A DNA stretch of 51,627 nucleotides from Streptomyces sp. SID486 (GCF_009865385.1 NZ_WWJT01000765.1:1-51627), one strand, 5' to 3'; shown: positions 29,262 to 38,420, counted from the first letter of the stretch. Numbers and translations: made by a program. Notes: generated by a model not told the origin, from the letters alone.

Positions 29262-29635
29262 CGCGCCGGACGGCCACAGGCGTGGTGCGGAGAGCTCCAA
29301 GGAAGACCGGGCAGAGCGATCCCGATATGGCGGTGGTGAGCCCGTAAGTCCGTGCGCCAGGGTGCCCGTCCCCGAGCGCCGGTACACCGCCTACAGGTCG
29401 CCGACCCCAGCCCGCCGCCCTGCCCGCCTTCCCGCACTCGGCGGCGAACCTCAGTGCTTGTTTCCTGACCGGCTGCAGCCGCGGCAGCCCGCTCTTCCGC
29501 TACACCTCTCGGCCCCGTGCGCCGCCGACCACGACCTGCGCCGTCCCCGGCGGAGCCGCCTTCACCCAGAAGGGTGGCCGCCGTGCCAGGTGCTCACCCG
29601 GCCATCGCCCTTCTGGAGTGGCAACGCTGATCGGC
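29262..29635. other. Intergenic stretch between convergent units, no gene seen
   Basis: About 374 bases between the esxA terminator and the end of module B. Short open frames exist, but none has a start signal or recognisable domain. Nothing structural stands out. Confidence 0.4.
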
Positions 29636-30319
29636 TCACGGGTCAGGCACCGTCGCAGGCAGGCGTGCTTCCGCAGCACAGCCGGCCTCCTGGGCTACTT
29701 TTCGGGAGATGGCGTTGAGGATCACCATGCGGTCCTTGTCGACACTGTTGCCGCGCAACCGGGTGGCGTCGGCGAAAAGTTCCGCCTTCACGTACTTCGT
29801 GTCGCCGACGTATGTGTCGCTGGACGTGGCTCTGGTGGGGCACAGGAAGAACAGGTCGGCCCCGGCACTCCCCACTTGCGCGTAGAGCCCCAACGCATAG
29901 CTGACCTTGCCACCTCCGGCTTTGTCGGATGCCGAAGGATGGCTCTGGGATCCGGAGAAGCGGATCTCAAGAAGGGGCTGCCCGCTGTCGTCACCGGCCT
30001 TGTACACCCAGCACGCGCCGCGTTTGCGGTAGTCGTCGTGCAGGTGCTGGACGGCCTTCTGCACGGAGAACGTCCGTGGCTCGCCGGCCTCTCCGACGCC
30101 TGTGGCTTCGTCGAATCGGTCCGTGCCGGCCAGGCGTCGCAATGCCTGGCCCGCCGAGGCGTCATCGAAGGCCCGGTCGCAGATCCTGTTCGCGGCCGTA
30201 CCCGAAGCGGTTGCCGCCTGCTCGTGCCCGGATCCGTCGCTGCAGCCCCCGACAAGCAGAACTGCTGCCGCGAGGGCAAGAACCGCTCTGCGAGTACTAC
30301 GCTCTCGACTTCGCTTCAC
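29636..30319 (-). CDS. Module B lipoprotein 2, four-cysteine family
   Basis: 227 residues from a GTG behind GGAGACGTGAA. Lipoprotein signal peptide with Arg-rich start and lipobox LVGGC, so it is anchored to the outer face of the membrane. After the lipid cysteine it has cysteines in NRIC, GACWV, LFFLCPT and EAGC, matching the pattern of 30523-31182 and 20745-21368. A helical ALRRLAGTD segment follows the first of these. It sits 203 bases beyond lipoprotein 1 and is probably a duplicate of it. Function unknown; surface adaptor or immunity protein inferred from context. Confidence 0.8.
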   Translation of the reverse strand: MKRSRERSTRRAVLALAAAVLLVGGCSDGSGHEQAATASGTAANRICDRAFDDASAGQALRRLAGTDRFDEATGVGEAGEPRTFSVQKAVQHLHDDYRKRGACWVYKAGDDSGQPLLEIRFSGSQSHPSASDKAGGGKVSYALGLYAQVGSAGADLFFLCPTRATSSDTYVGDTKYVKAELFADATRLRGNSVDKDRMVILNAISRKVAQEAGCAAEARLPATVPDP

Positions 30320-30522
30320 TTCACGTCTCCGCTCAGTCCATGTACGGAGGTCGGCCACGGTAGTCGTTCTCGGCGCGCACGGAATGGACGGCACGCGATC
30401 TGACGAAGGAGCGGACCCTCGTCCCGGTCGCCCGGTGAGAAGGCCGGGCATGCCCCGTGCCACTCACGCTGTACGGCCTCCACCCCGCTCCCGGGGCGGC
30501 GGAGCCCATGTCGGCCCTCCGC

Positions 30523-31182
30523 CTACGTCGCGGGCGGCACCGTGAACGACCCGGTGATGCCCGTGCCCGGCTCACACTCCAGCAGGCGCGAGAGTGCACG
30601 GCTGGAGCCGTGCAGGACACGTAGGTTGTCCTCCCGCGCCGCGTCGGATGGCTCGGTGACCCCGGTAATGGGATCGATCTCCGCCCGTACCAGTTGGGTT
30701 GTGCGGTCGAATTTCACGCTGGAGCAATCAAAATAGAGATAGCCGGCCCTGCTGCTCACGCGGGCCAGCTTTCCCATGCGGTACCCCTTGAACTCCGAGC
30801 CGGTCGTGCTCGCCCGCGGAAGCTCCTGGGTCAATGAGAAGTTGATCCGAACGGACTCGTGCTCGGCCGAGCCCCGGTAGGCGCCGCAGAAGAAGTAGTC
30901 TTTTTGATCGGCCTTACCTGTGAGGTACTGAGCGGCCAGCTGGCTGGCCGTCAGGGCCGGATCACCCTCGTACTCGACCTTCGCCGGACCGTGAATGTCC
31001 GCGAGCCGACGAACGGCTGACTCGGTCTGAGCGTCCAGGACCCCGGCACAGGTCGTCCGCGCGGCAGACGGTCCGCCGCCCTTCGTCTCCCCGCCCTGGC
31101 AGCCGGTCACCGCCAACGCCAGCGGGACCAGGAGGACGGTGATGAGCGGGATCTTCACGTGGCGAGCGGTTCGACTAGGCAT
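30523..31182 (-). CDS. Module B lipoprotein 1, four-cysteine family
   Basis: 219 residues. Signal peptide with lipobox AVTGC at its end. Mature part with cysteines in TTCAG, FFCGAY, YFDCSS and LLECE, and an AVRRLADIHG helix. The ATG overlaps the stop of the large upstream gene by 8 bases, so it is translationally coupled to it, although no clear ribosome-binding site is seen; a GTG 24 bases further in is less likely. Homologous to the module A anchored protein by order, size and cysteine spacing. Function unknown. Confidence 0.8.
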   Translation of the reverse strand: MPSRTARHVKIPLITVLLVPLALAVTGCQGGETKGGGPSAARTTCAGVLDAQTESAVRRLADIHGPAKVEYEGDPALTASQLAAQYLTGKADQKDYFFCGAYRGSAEHESVRINFSLTQELPRASTTGSEFKGYRMGKLARVSSRAGYLYFDCSSVKFDRTTQLVRAEIDPITGVTEPSDAAREDNLRVLHGSSRALSRLLECEPGTGITGSFTVPPAT

Positions 31183-33472
31183 CCGGCAGCACACCGCGCT
31201 GGCTCGCTCCGTCGGTCCCGAGTCCGTACCCGGTCCGCAGAGCCTCTTCGAGGTTCTGCCCGAATCCGTCGTCGTCATGGTGTATCCCGTGGTTACGCAT
31301 GAAGCTTTCCATCGGTGATGCAGCCGCTCCCTGCCCTGCTCGGTAGATCTCACTGGTCTGCTCGTGGATCGAGCTCGCGCTGTCATGTTGCATCGTCTCG
31401 GCGCCGTCGCCGATCACGTTCGCGATCTGCTGCCCGATGGCACCCTTGCCGGCATCGGTGAAGACGGGGATCAGGGTGCCCGCTACTCCGGCTGCGGCCA
31501 CAGGGGGAAGGAAGGCTGCGCCGGCGGCGATCCCCACGCCCGCCCCGAATTGGATCCAACCGGCATTCTTCTGCAGACTCTTGTTGTATTCCTCGTCCTT
31601 GGCGAGCCCTTCCGCCTTCACCTGGTCCGCGCGGGATTGGTCGATGATTCCCTGAACCTGTGCGCCCGTGCGGACGATCTCCCGCGCGTGCGGTTGATCG
31701 ATGTGACCATCATGTACCTGCGCTTCCAGAGCTGTTGTTCCGTAGACCTGCTGAGCCGTCGAGATCTCGGAATACCCGTCCGGGTGCTGCCCGACGGCGC
31801 TCAGGAACTTGATCGCGCTGGACTCGCCGAACTGCGCGTGACCGCTTGAGGCCGTCGGGTAGTACAGGCTGTCCGTGCGGTTGTCGTTCAGTGCCCAGTT
31901 GAGGTCGTCGATGTATCCGGCTCCCATACGGCCGAGGCTGTCCGCCATGGGGTCCTGGATTCTCTCGGGGTCGCCATACGCCTCGACGACCTTTGCCATG
32001 ATCGCGGCTGAGGTGTCGTCCCGCTTGAGAGTCGGCGTCGGGTCGTCGTAGGAGTGACCCAGCGTGGCTGCTTCCAGAGCATGGCCCAGGGCATCCGGGC
32101 CGCCGTCGCGGGCATGTGCGACAGCGTCGCTGCCGGGCGCCGCCAGGCTGTCCGGCGGCCACTCGAAATCACTCTTCGTCAGCTCGTCGAAGTATGTGTA
32201 GTCGAGGGTGGCGCCCTTCTTCACCGTGCCGTCCTCGTTGTACACCGTGGGCACCATGTCGTCGGAGAAGAACTTCTTCGCCGCCTCGGGGCTGTGGCCG
32301 AGCCCTTCCAGCACGCTCGTGAGCGGATCATATCCAGCACCGTCCTTGCCCGACGGATTGAATCCCCAGTTCGTGTCGGCTCCCCCTGCCATCGGCTTGG
32401 TACCCATGAAGAAATCGGGGTTCTTATGATGCAACTGGACGATGTGTTCCGCGATGGGGTCGATGAATCGCGGATCGTAATTGCCGTACCGCAGCAGTCC
32501 GCCGAGGATCTGGTATCCGTAGGGTGGGTTGATTCCGCCCCGGTAAAGCTCGATGGACTTCGTGCCAAGTCTCCTGAACTGCTCTCCCCAGCTGGCCGGA
32601 AGATGGGAACTGTTGTCCGCGTCGGTCGCCGTTGCCAGCGCGGTGCCCATGTTGCGCTGGAGCTGCTTGGTCAGCTCCAAGCGCTCCTTGTTGTCACCCT
32701 CGGTACCGTCGAGTGCCATGCGGCCGTAGAACTCCAGCGTTTTCTCGGGGCTGCCGAGTGACTTGTAGAACGCGGTGCTGAAGGCGGGGTCCGTCGCGTT
32801 CCACTTCATGATCGCATTCAGTTCGGCGAACTGGTGGTCGCTCATCCTGGTCCCGAGCTTCGCCAGTTCTGTGGCACGCTGCTGCTCGGCGTCGTCCAAC
32901 GAGGTGTAGGTCTCGTGCCCGAAGTCGTGGGCGTCGCCGCCATGGCTCTTGGCGAGGGCACGAGCCACCGAGGAGTCGATCTCCTGGGCGTGAGCCACAA
33001 GATTGGCGATACGCGCCGCCAAATTGTGCGCCTTGCCGAGTTCTTCTTCGGTGTGGGTGTCGTCCGTGGTGCGATCGTGCGGGAAGAAGACATGGATCAC
33101 GGGGCCGTCGCCCTGGCTTCCGTAGTCGTCCACCTTGACGCCGAGCGCGGGAGCTTCCTTCTCGAGCGCTGTCTTCAGCTTCCTTTGGACGGCGACGAGT
33201 TCGGCGTGCGCATCGTTGAGTACCTTGTAGATGCTGTCGGCCTCGGCGTGGGCGTCCCTGAACTCCTTGGCCGTCTTGCGGACGAATTCCCGGGTGACAT
33301 CCGAGTTGACTCCCGCCCACCGGGCACCGTCGGCCTTCGCCTGTAACCCTCTCTCGGCTCTGGTGGCCAGAGCCTCGAGTTTGTCGACGACCGACTTCCA
33401 GTCGGTGACGCTGGTCTCCAGTTTGCTCAAGTCGACTTCCAGCAGGCCGGTCATCGTGACGCCGGACATCAT
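31175..33472 (-). CDS. Module B large WXG/LXG-like protein, candidate type VII substrate
   Basis: 765 residues, full-length paralogue of 21373-23700. N-terminal helical domain with RWAGVNSDVTREFVRKTA; shared middle motifs include GHALEAATLGHS and FLSAVGQHPDGY (compare FLYSVGQNPEGY in the paralogue). A Gly/Ala hydrophobic segment (GAGVGIAAGAAFLPPVAAAG) lies ~110 residues from the end; the tail after it differs from the paralogue. No signal peptide, consistent with export by ESX. Start is uncertain among three nearby ATGs (33472, 33469, 33457); the last aligns best with the paralogue. Could be a glycine-zipper membrane-active effector, but this is inference. Confidence 0.8.
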   Translation of the reverse strand: MMSGVTMTGLLEVDLSKLETSVTDWKSVVDKLEALATRAERGLQAKADGARWAGVNSDVTREFVRKTAKEFRDAHAEADSIYKVLNDAHAELVAVQRKLKTALEKEAPALGVKVDDYGSQGDGPVIHVFFPHDRTTDDTHTEEELGKAHNLAARIANLVAHAQEIDSSVARALAKSHGGDAHDFGHETYTSLDDAEQQRATELAKLGTRMSDHQFAELNAIMKWNATDPAFSTAFYKSLGSPEKTLEFYGRMALDGTEGDNKERLELTKQLQRNMGTALATATDADNSSHLPASWGEQFRRLGTKSIELYRGGINPPYGYQILGGLLRYGNYDPRFIDPIAEHIVQLHHKNPDFFMGTKPMAGGADTNWGFNPSGKDGAGYDPLTSVLEGLGHSPEAAKKFFSDDMVPTVYNEDGTVKKGATLDYTYFDELTKSDFEWPPDSLAAPGSDAVAHARDGGPDALGHALEAATLGHSYDDPTPTLKRDDTSAAIMAKVVEAYGDPERIQDPMADSLGRMGAGYIDDLNWALNDNRTDSLYYPTASSGHAQFGESSAIKFLSAVGQHPDGYSEISTAQQVYGTTALEAQVHDGHIDQPHAREIVRTGAQVQGIIDQSRADQVKAEGLAKDEEYNKSLQKNAGWIQFGAGVGIAAGAAFLPPVAAAGVAGTLIPVFTDAGKGAIGQQIANVIGDGAETMQHDSASSIHEQTSEIYRAGQGAAASPMESFMRNHGIHHDDDGFGQNLEEALRTGYGLGTDGASQRGVLPDA

Positions 33473-33480
33473 GTCCCCCG

Positions 33481-33957
33481 TTACTTGAAGTACTTGCTCA
33501 GCTCCGAGACAGGCACGGCGGAGCCGTCTGCCTGCTTGAGGCTGGCGGCAATTACACCGTCGTCATGGGCATGGGTCTTCTGCGAGTAATTGAGGTGGTT
33601 CGAAATGGTCGCGCAGGCCTGCAGGAGGGAGTTCACCTGGTCCGTCCAGGTCGTGACGGCCCGCGACAGAGCCGGCCCCATGGTGAACCCCTGCCCTTTG
33701 AGTTCGGCAGCGGCCTGCATGGTGCTGCCGTTGCCGTGCCTGTCGGACCCCATGCCGTCGATGTCCGCCTGCTTGCGGAGAGCGTCGTGCAGTCCGTACG
33801 CCTCGTGCCCGATGGCGCCGAGGTCGTCCTGATGGACGACCAGGTCCTGGTCGCCGCGGCCACCACCGCCGCTGTCCGTCAGCTGGTTCAGCCGAGTGTG
33901 CGGAGACCCCCCGTCAGCTGCCTGACGCTTGAGGTTTTCCCACTCGTCCCAGGTCAT
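33481..33957 (-). CDS. Module B small protein, N-terminal WDEWE motif
   Basis: 158 residues, paralogue of 23775-24293. Starts MTWDEWENLKRQAADGG behind GGGGAG. Shared features: the WDEWE start, a GQGFTMGPALS segment (KQGFALGAGLQ in the paralogue), and a helical ACATISNHL segment. First gene of module B, 8 bases before the large protein. Likely binds or targets that protein; inferred. Confidence 0.78.
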   Translation of the reverse strand: MTWDEWENLKRQAADGGSPHTRLNQLTDSGGGGRGDQDLVVHQDDLGAIGHEAYGLHDALRKQADIDGMGSDRHGNGSTMQAAAELKGQGFTMGPALSRAVTTWTDQVNSLLQACATISNHLNYSQKTHAHDDGVIAASLKQADGSAVPVSELSKYFK

Positions 33958-34003
33958 GGACACTCCCCGTGTACCGACTGCGAATCCGGTCGCGCGGCAC
34001 GTG

Positions 34004-34033
34004 ACGTTAACGGTGGGTAGGCAGTCGCAGCAA
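34004..34033 (-). promoter_or_regulatory. Promoter of module B
   Basis: Read on the minus strand: TTGCTG (34033-34028), 18-base spacer, TAACGT (34009-34004), 47 bases before the start codon of the WDEWE gene. A 7-bp inverted repeat CGACTGC/GCAGTCG (33975-33981 with 34021-34027) brackets the -10. Confidence 0.5.
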
Positions 34034-34089
34034 GGGATTTCGGTGAACTCGACCGGTAAACGGCCGCTTGGCCGGAATCCCTGGACATG

Positions 34090-34123
34090 CCGAATCCGGC
34101 GGCCGAATGGCCGCCGGATTCGG
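34090..34123 (-). terminator. Terminator after eccC
   Basis: Perfect 15-bp stem (34090-34104 with 34109-34123), 4-nt loop, 37 bases after the eccC stop. It separates eccC from module B, which reads in the same direction. Confidence 0.8.
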
Positions 34124-34160
34124 AAAGGCGTCTTACCGACGTCGTTGCTTTGGCGTTCCC

Positions 34161-37100
34161 TCAGTACTCCACATCCACCAACCCCGTCTGCACCAACGGC
34201 TTCCCCCGCTTCCGGGACACGAAGACGCCCCGGCCCGCCGGCATCGGTCGCGGGCGTACTCCGCCGAGGACGTCGCCCTCGGCCGGGTCGCCGGCCATGA
34301 TCAGGCCCTGCGCGCCGAGTTCCTTCATACGCTGCATGAAGGGCTCGTAGGAGGCGCGGCCCGCGCCCGCGGAGGAGCGGGCGATGATGAAGCGGACGCC
34401 CACGTCGCGGGCGAAGGGCAGCATCTCCGTCAGGCCGCTGAGCGGGTTGCCGCTGGACGTGGAGACCAGGTCGTAGTCGTCGATGACGACGAAGACCTGC
34501 GGGCCCCGCCACCAGCTCCGGTCCCGCAGCTGCTGCGCCGTGACGTCGGCCGTCGGCGTGCGGCGCTGCATGAGGTCGGCCAGCGCGGCCATGTGGTGGT
34601 CCATCTGGCTCGACATCGGGATGTACTCCGCCAGGTGGGACGCCGGTGTCATGTCCAGCAGCGAGCGGCGGTTGTCGACCACGAAGAACTTCGCCTCGTC
34701 GCCGCCGTACCGCAGGGTCAGCTGCTTGATCAGCAGCCGCAGCAGGTTGGACTTGCCGGACTCGCTCTCGCCGAAGACCAGGAAGAACGGGTCCTGCTCG
34801 AAGTCGAGGAACACCGGCTCCAGGTTCTCCTCGTCCAGCGCGAAGGCGACGCCCCGCTCCCGGAAGCGGTCACCCGGCGGCAGCTCGACCGCCTCCAGCT
34901 GGCGCGGCAGCAGCCGTACCTTGGGGGCACCCGGCGCCTGCCAGTGCCGCCCGACCTCGGTGGTGAGTGCGGCCGTCGCCTCGGCCAGGTCGGTGTCGGA
35001 CGTGAGCCCGTCGATGCGCGGCACCGCCGCCATGAAGTGCAGCTTCTGGGGGGAGAGGCCGCGGCCGGGGACGCCCGCGGGGACGTTCACCGCGACCTTG
35101 CGGTCGATCTCCGAGTCCATCACGTCACCCAGCCGCAGCTCCAGGCGGTTCATCAGGTGGTCCTTGAGGTTCGCCCGGACCTCCATCGAGCGGGACGCCG
35201 TCAGGACGAGGTGGATGCCGTAGCCCAGGCCCCGGGCGGCGATGTCCAGGACGGCCGGCTCCAGGGCCTCGTAGTCCGTGCGGAAGTTGCCCCAGCCGTC
35301 GATGAGGAGGAAGACGTCACCCCAGGGCTGGTCCGTGACGGAGATGTCGCCGCGGGCGCGCCGGGCCCGGAAGTCGGCGATCGAGGCGATCCCGGCCGCC
35401 CGGAAGTACTCCTCGCGGTGGGTCAGGACGCCGTACACCTCGGAGACCGTACGGCGCACGCGCTCCGGGTCCAGGCGCGAGGCGATGCCGCCGACGTGCG
35501 GCAGTCCCTCGACCGCGGCCATACCGCCGCCACCGAAGTCCAGGCCGTAGACCTGCACCTCGTGCGGGGTGTGCGTCAGGGCGAAGGAGCAGATCAGGGT
35601 CCGCAGGAAGGTGGACTTGCCGGACTGGGGGCCGCCGATGACCTGCATGTGGCCGGCCGCGCCCGAGAAGTCGAGCATGAGGCGGTCGCGGCGCTGCTCG
35701 TACGGCTTGTCGACCAGGCCGGCGGGTACGACCAGGCGGCCGGCGCCCTCGTAGTTGGGCTGGGTCAGACCGCGGCCCTGCACCGCCGCCAGGCCGGGCA
35801 GCAGCGCGTCCAGCGACGGCGGGCTCTCCAGCGGCGGCAGCCACACCTGGTGCGCCGCCGGGCCCTGCGCCTCCAGCCGGCGCACGATCACGTCGAGGAC
35901 CGTGTCGGCCAGCGCCTCGTCCACCTCGGGCCGGGACGCTGCGCGTTGCTGCGGGATCGCGCTGTACTGCACCGGCACCTCGGTGGCCGTGAACAGCACC
36001 GGCCGCCGGTCCACCGGCAGCTGTCCGCCGGGCAGGGCCGCCCGTTGCGAGCCGACGCGGTAGACACCGGAGACGTACGCCGCCTTGAAGCGGACCATCT
36101 CGTCCGTGCCGAACTTCAGGAAGCCGGAACCGGGGACGTTCGGCAGCTCGTAGGCGTCGGGGACGCCGAGCGCGGCCCGGGACTCGGCCGCGGAGAAGGT
36201 GCGCAGACCGATCCGGTACGACAGGTACGTCTCCAGACCGCGCAGCCGCCCCTCCTCCAGGCGCTGCGAGGCGAGCAGCAGGTGCACGCCCAGCGAACGG
36301 CCGATGCGGCCGATCTGCACGAACATCTCGATGAAGTCCGGCTTGGCGGTCAGCAGCTCGCTGAACTCGTCGATCACCAGCACGAGGGAGGGGATCGGCT
36401 GGAGCGGAGCGCCCGCCGCGCGGGCCTTCTCGTAGTCGTGGATGTTGGCGTAGTTGCCCGCGTCGCGCAGCATCTCCTGGCGGCGGTTCAGCTCACCGCG
36501 GATCGAGTCGCCCATGCGGTCGACCAGGGTGAGGTCGTCGGCGAGGTTGGTGATGACGGCTGCCACGTGCGGCATCTGCGCCATGCCGGCGAAGGTCGCA
36601 CCGCCCTTGAAGTCCGCGAGGACGAAGTTCAGGGTCTCCGAGGAGTGGGTGACCGCGAGGCCCAGCACCAGGGTGCGCAGCAGCTCCGACTTGCCGGAAC
36701 CGGTCGCGCCGACGCACAGGCCGTGCGGGCCCATGCCCTCCTGCGCGGCCTCCTTCAGGTCGAGCATCACGGGCCGGCCGTCCTCGCCGAGACCGATCGG
36801 CACCCGCAGGCGCTCGGCGAGCGCGCGCGGGCGCCAGGTCCGCTTGGTGTCGACGGAAGCCGCGTCACCGAGGCCGAGCAGGTCGGTGAACTCCAGGTTG
36901 GCGAGCAGCGGCTCGTCGTCGTCGCCGCCCGACGCCATGCGCAGCGGCGCCAGCTGCCGGGACAGGGCCTCGGCGGACTCGTAGGACAGGCCGTCCGGGG
37001 TGCCCTCGTACACCTCGCCGTGCCCGGACTCCAGGCGCAGCAGCCCGGGCTGGACGACGACGGACAGGTCGCCGGCCGCCGTCGTGAGTTCGCCCGGGAC

Positions 37101-38126
37101 GACCTCCAGCACGGTGACGCCCTGCAGGCCCTCGGGGTTGGCGAGCACCGAGTCCGGCAGCAGGGAGACGTCGTCCAGGACGAGCACCAGGTGCGGCTCG
37201 TCCATCAGCGGCGCGGCGCCGGGGTGGAAGCGCGGCCGGCCGGACAGCCGGGCGGTCAGCAGGTCCTCCAGCTCGCGCGGGTCGGTGCCGATCAGCCGGC
37301 GTGAGCCCGCGCCGTCCACCGCGCCGGGCGCCTGCACGTGCGGCAGCCACTTCGCCCAGTCCCACTGGGGCAGCGCCTCCCGGCCCGCGGCCACCGCGAT
37401 GATCAGGTCCTGCGGTGAGTGCAGCGAGGCCAGCGAGCCGACCAGGGCGCGGGCCGAGGCCCGTACGGACTGCGGGTCACCGCTGACCGTGACGTGGTAG
37501 AAGGCGCGCAGCGACACCGCCATCGGCAGGTCGCCGACGGTGCCGTGGGCGGCGAGGAAGCGCTGCATCGCACCGGCGGTCAGCGGCTCCAGCTGCTCGA
37601 CGGGTCCCGTCTCCGGGGCGACGAGCGGGGTCGCCAGCGGCTGCGGGCCCAGGCCGACGCGTACGTGCGCGAAGTCCTCGTCGCCGGGCCGCCGCTCCCA
37701 CACCCGGCTGCCCTCGGCGACGAGCGCCCAGAGCTGCTCGGGGGAGGGGTGCAGGTAGTACTGCGCGTCCCGCTGCGTCCGCGCCGTGGTGACGGCGGAC
37801 TTGCGGGTCTGCGACAGGTAACTGAGGTAGTCGCGGCGCATGTCGGCCAGCTGGCCCTGGGAGCCGCGGCGGAAGCGCACCACCATCGCGATGGACATCG
37901 CCACCGTCGAGGCGATCATGATCATGCCCATGATCTTCATGAACGGCTGACCGTTCGTGAAGAAGAAGACCACGGAGCCGCCCATGCCCAGGGTGGGCAG
38001 GAGCTGCATCAGCACGCTTTCCTGAGGCCCCCGCGGCAATTCGGGCGGTGCCTGGACAACGACCTCTTCCGTGGGCACTTCGGACGGAAGCGCCCTAGGG
38101 GGGCGCTTGACGACAATCTGGCTCAC
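34161..38126 (-). CDS. eccC: Type VII secretion ATPase EccC
   Basis: FtsK/SpoIIIE-type motor of the ESX translocon, 1321 residues in one chain. Two transmembrane helices at about residues 38-80, then three ATPase domains with P-loops GATGSGKS (~470), GGPQSGKS (~833) and GESESGKS (~1120). All three Walker A lysines are present. The third ATPase domain is expected to bind the C-terminal signal of EsxB-type substrates. GTG start at MSQIVVKRPPRALPSE, the standard N-terminus. Divergent from eccD; the gap of 294 bases holds the shared promoter region. Confidence 0.97.
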   Translation of the reverse strand: MSQIVVKRPPRALPSEVPTEEVVVQAPPELPRGPQESVLMQLLPTLGMGGSVVFFFTNGQPFMKIMGMIMIASTVAMSIAMVVRFRRGSQGQLADMRRDYLSYLSQTRKSAVTTARTQRDAQYYLHPSPEQLWALVAEGSRVWERRPGDEDFAHVRVGLGPQPLATPLVAPETGPVEQLEPLTAGAMQRFLAAHGTVGDLPMAVSLRAFYHVTVSGDPQSVRASARALVGSLASLHSPQDLIIAVAAGREALPQWDWAKWLPHVQAPGAVDGAGSRRLIGTDPRELEDLLTARLSGRPRFHPGAAPLMDEPHLVLVLDDVSLLPDSVLANPEGLQGVTVLEVVPGELTTAAGDLSVVVQPGLLRLESGHGEVYEGTPDGLSYESAEALSRQLAPLRMASGGDDDEPLLANLEFTDLLGLGDAASVDTKRTWRPRALAERLRVPIGLGEDGRPVMLDLKEAAQEGMGPHGLCVGATGSGKSELLRTLVLGLAVTHSSETLNFVLADFKGGATFAGMAQMPHVAAVITNLADDLTLVDRMGDSIRGELNRRQEMLRDAGNYANIHDYEKARAAGAPLQPIPSLVLVIDEFSELLTAKPDFIEMFVQIGRIGRSLGVHLLLASQRLEEGRLRGLETYLSYRIGLRTFSAAESRAALGVPDAYELPNVPGSGFLKFGTDEMVRFKAAYVSGVYRVGSQRAALPGGQLPVDRRPVLFTATEVPVQYSAIPQQRAASRPEVDEALADTVLDVIVRRLEAQGPAAHQVWLPPLESPPSLDALLPGLAAVQGRGLTQPNYEGAGRLVVPAGLVDKPYEQRRDRLMLDFSGAAGHMQVIGGPQSGKSTFLRTLICSFALTHTPHEVQVYGLDFGGGGMAAVEGLPHVGGIASRLDPERVRRTVSEVYGVLTHREEYFRAAGIASIADFRARRARGDISVTDQPWGDVFLLIDGWGNFRTDYEALEPAVLDIAARGLGYGIHLVLTASRSMEVRANLKDHLMNRLELRLGDVMDSEIDRKVAVNVPAGVPGRGLSPQKLHFMAAVPRIDGLTSDTDLAEATAALTTEVGRHWQAPGAPKVRLLPRQLEAVELPPGDRFRERGVAFALDEENLEPVFLDFEQDPFFLVFGESESGKSNLLRLLIKQLTLRYGGDEAKFFVVDNRRSLLDMTPASHLAEYIPMSSQMDHHMAALADLMQRRTPTADVTAQQLRDRSWWRGPQVFVVIDDYDLVSTSSGNPLSGLTEMLPFARDVGVRFIIARSSAGAGRASYEPFMQRMKELGAQGLIMAGDPAEGDVLGGVRPRPMPAGRGVFVSRKRGKPLVQTGLVDVEY

Positions 38127-38420
38127 CGCTCACCAATTCCCTTGCCCGACCCAGGCGTTCCGCCCGCCGCCCCGTGTCCGGCGAGCGCAGGCCGCCGCGT
38201 GATCCTACTGAGTTCATCCGGCACGGGTGAGCGGTAGGGTGCCGGATGTTCGCGTGAGCACACGCCGCGCAGGCCGGACATACCCGGGCGAACTCCTCAA
38301 TGGGGAGGCGGTACGACCCCGGAATCCCGCCCCGCGGCACCCGTGCCGCCGCGCACCGGGCGAACCGGCACGGGACCTTCACGACATAGACGCACCACCA
38401 CCACTGAGGGGGAGCAGCAG
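38127..38420. promoter_or_regulatory. Divergent promoter region eccC/eccD
   Basis: Candidate -10 TAGGGT for eccD (38235-38240) with a weak -35 TTCATC (38213-38218), and candidate -10 TAGGAT on the minus strand for eccC (38207-38202) without a clear -35. A 10-bp sequence GGTGAGCGGT occurs at 38226-38235 and inverted at 38134-38125, one copy touching the eccD -10 and the other the eccC start codon. Confidence 0.4.

Noticed and set aside
29262..29635. Transposase remnant between esxA and module B
   Set aside because: No terminal repeats, target duplication or recognisable transposase motif could be found in any frame.
34068..37304. A 1078-codon open frame antisense to eccC
   Set aside because: Shadow of a real gene with three intact ATPase domains; amino acid content is Arg/His/Gln/Gly-biased without a fold.
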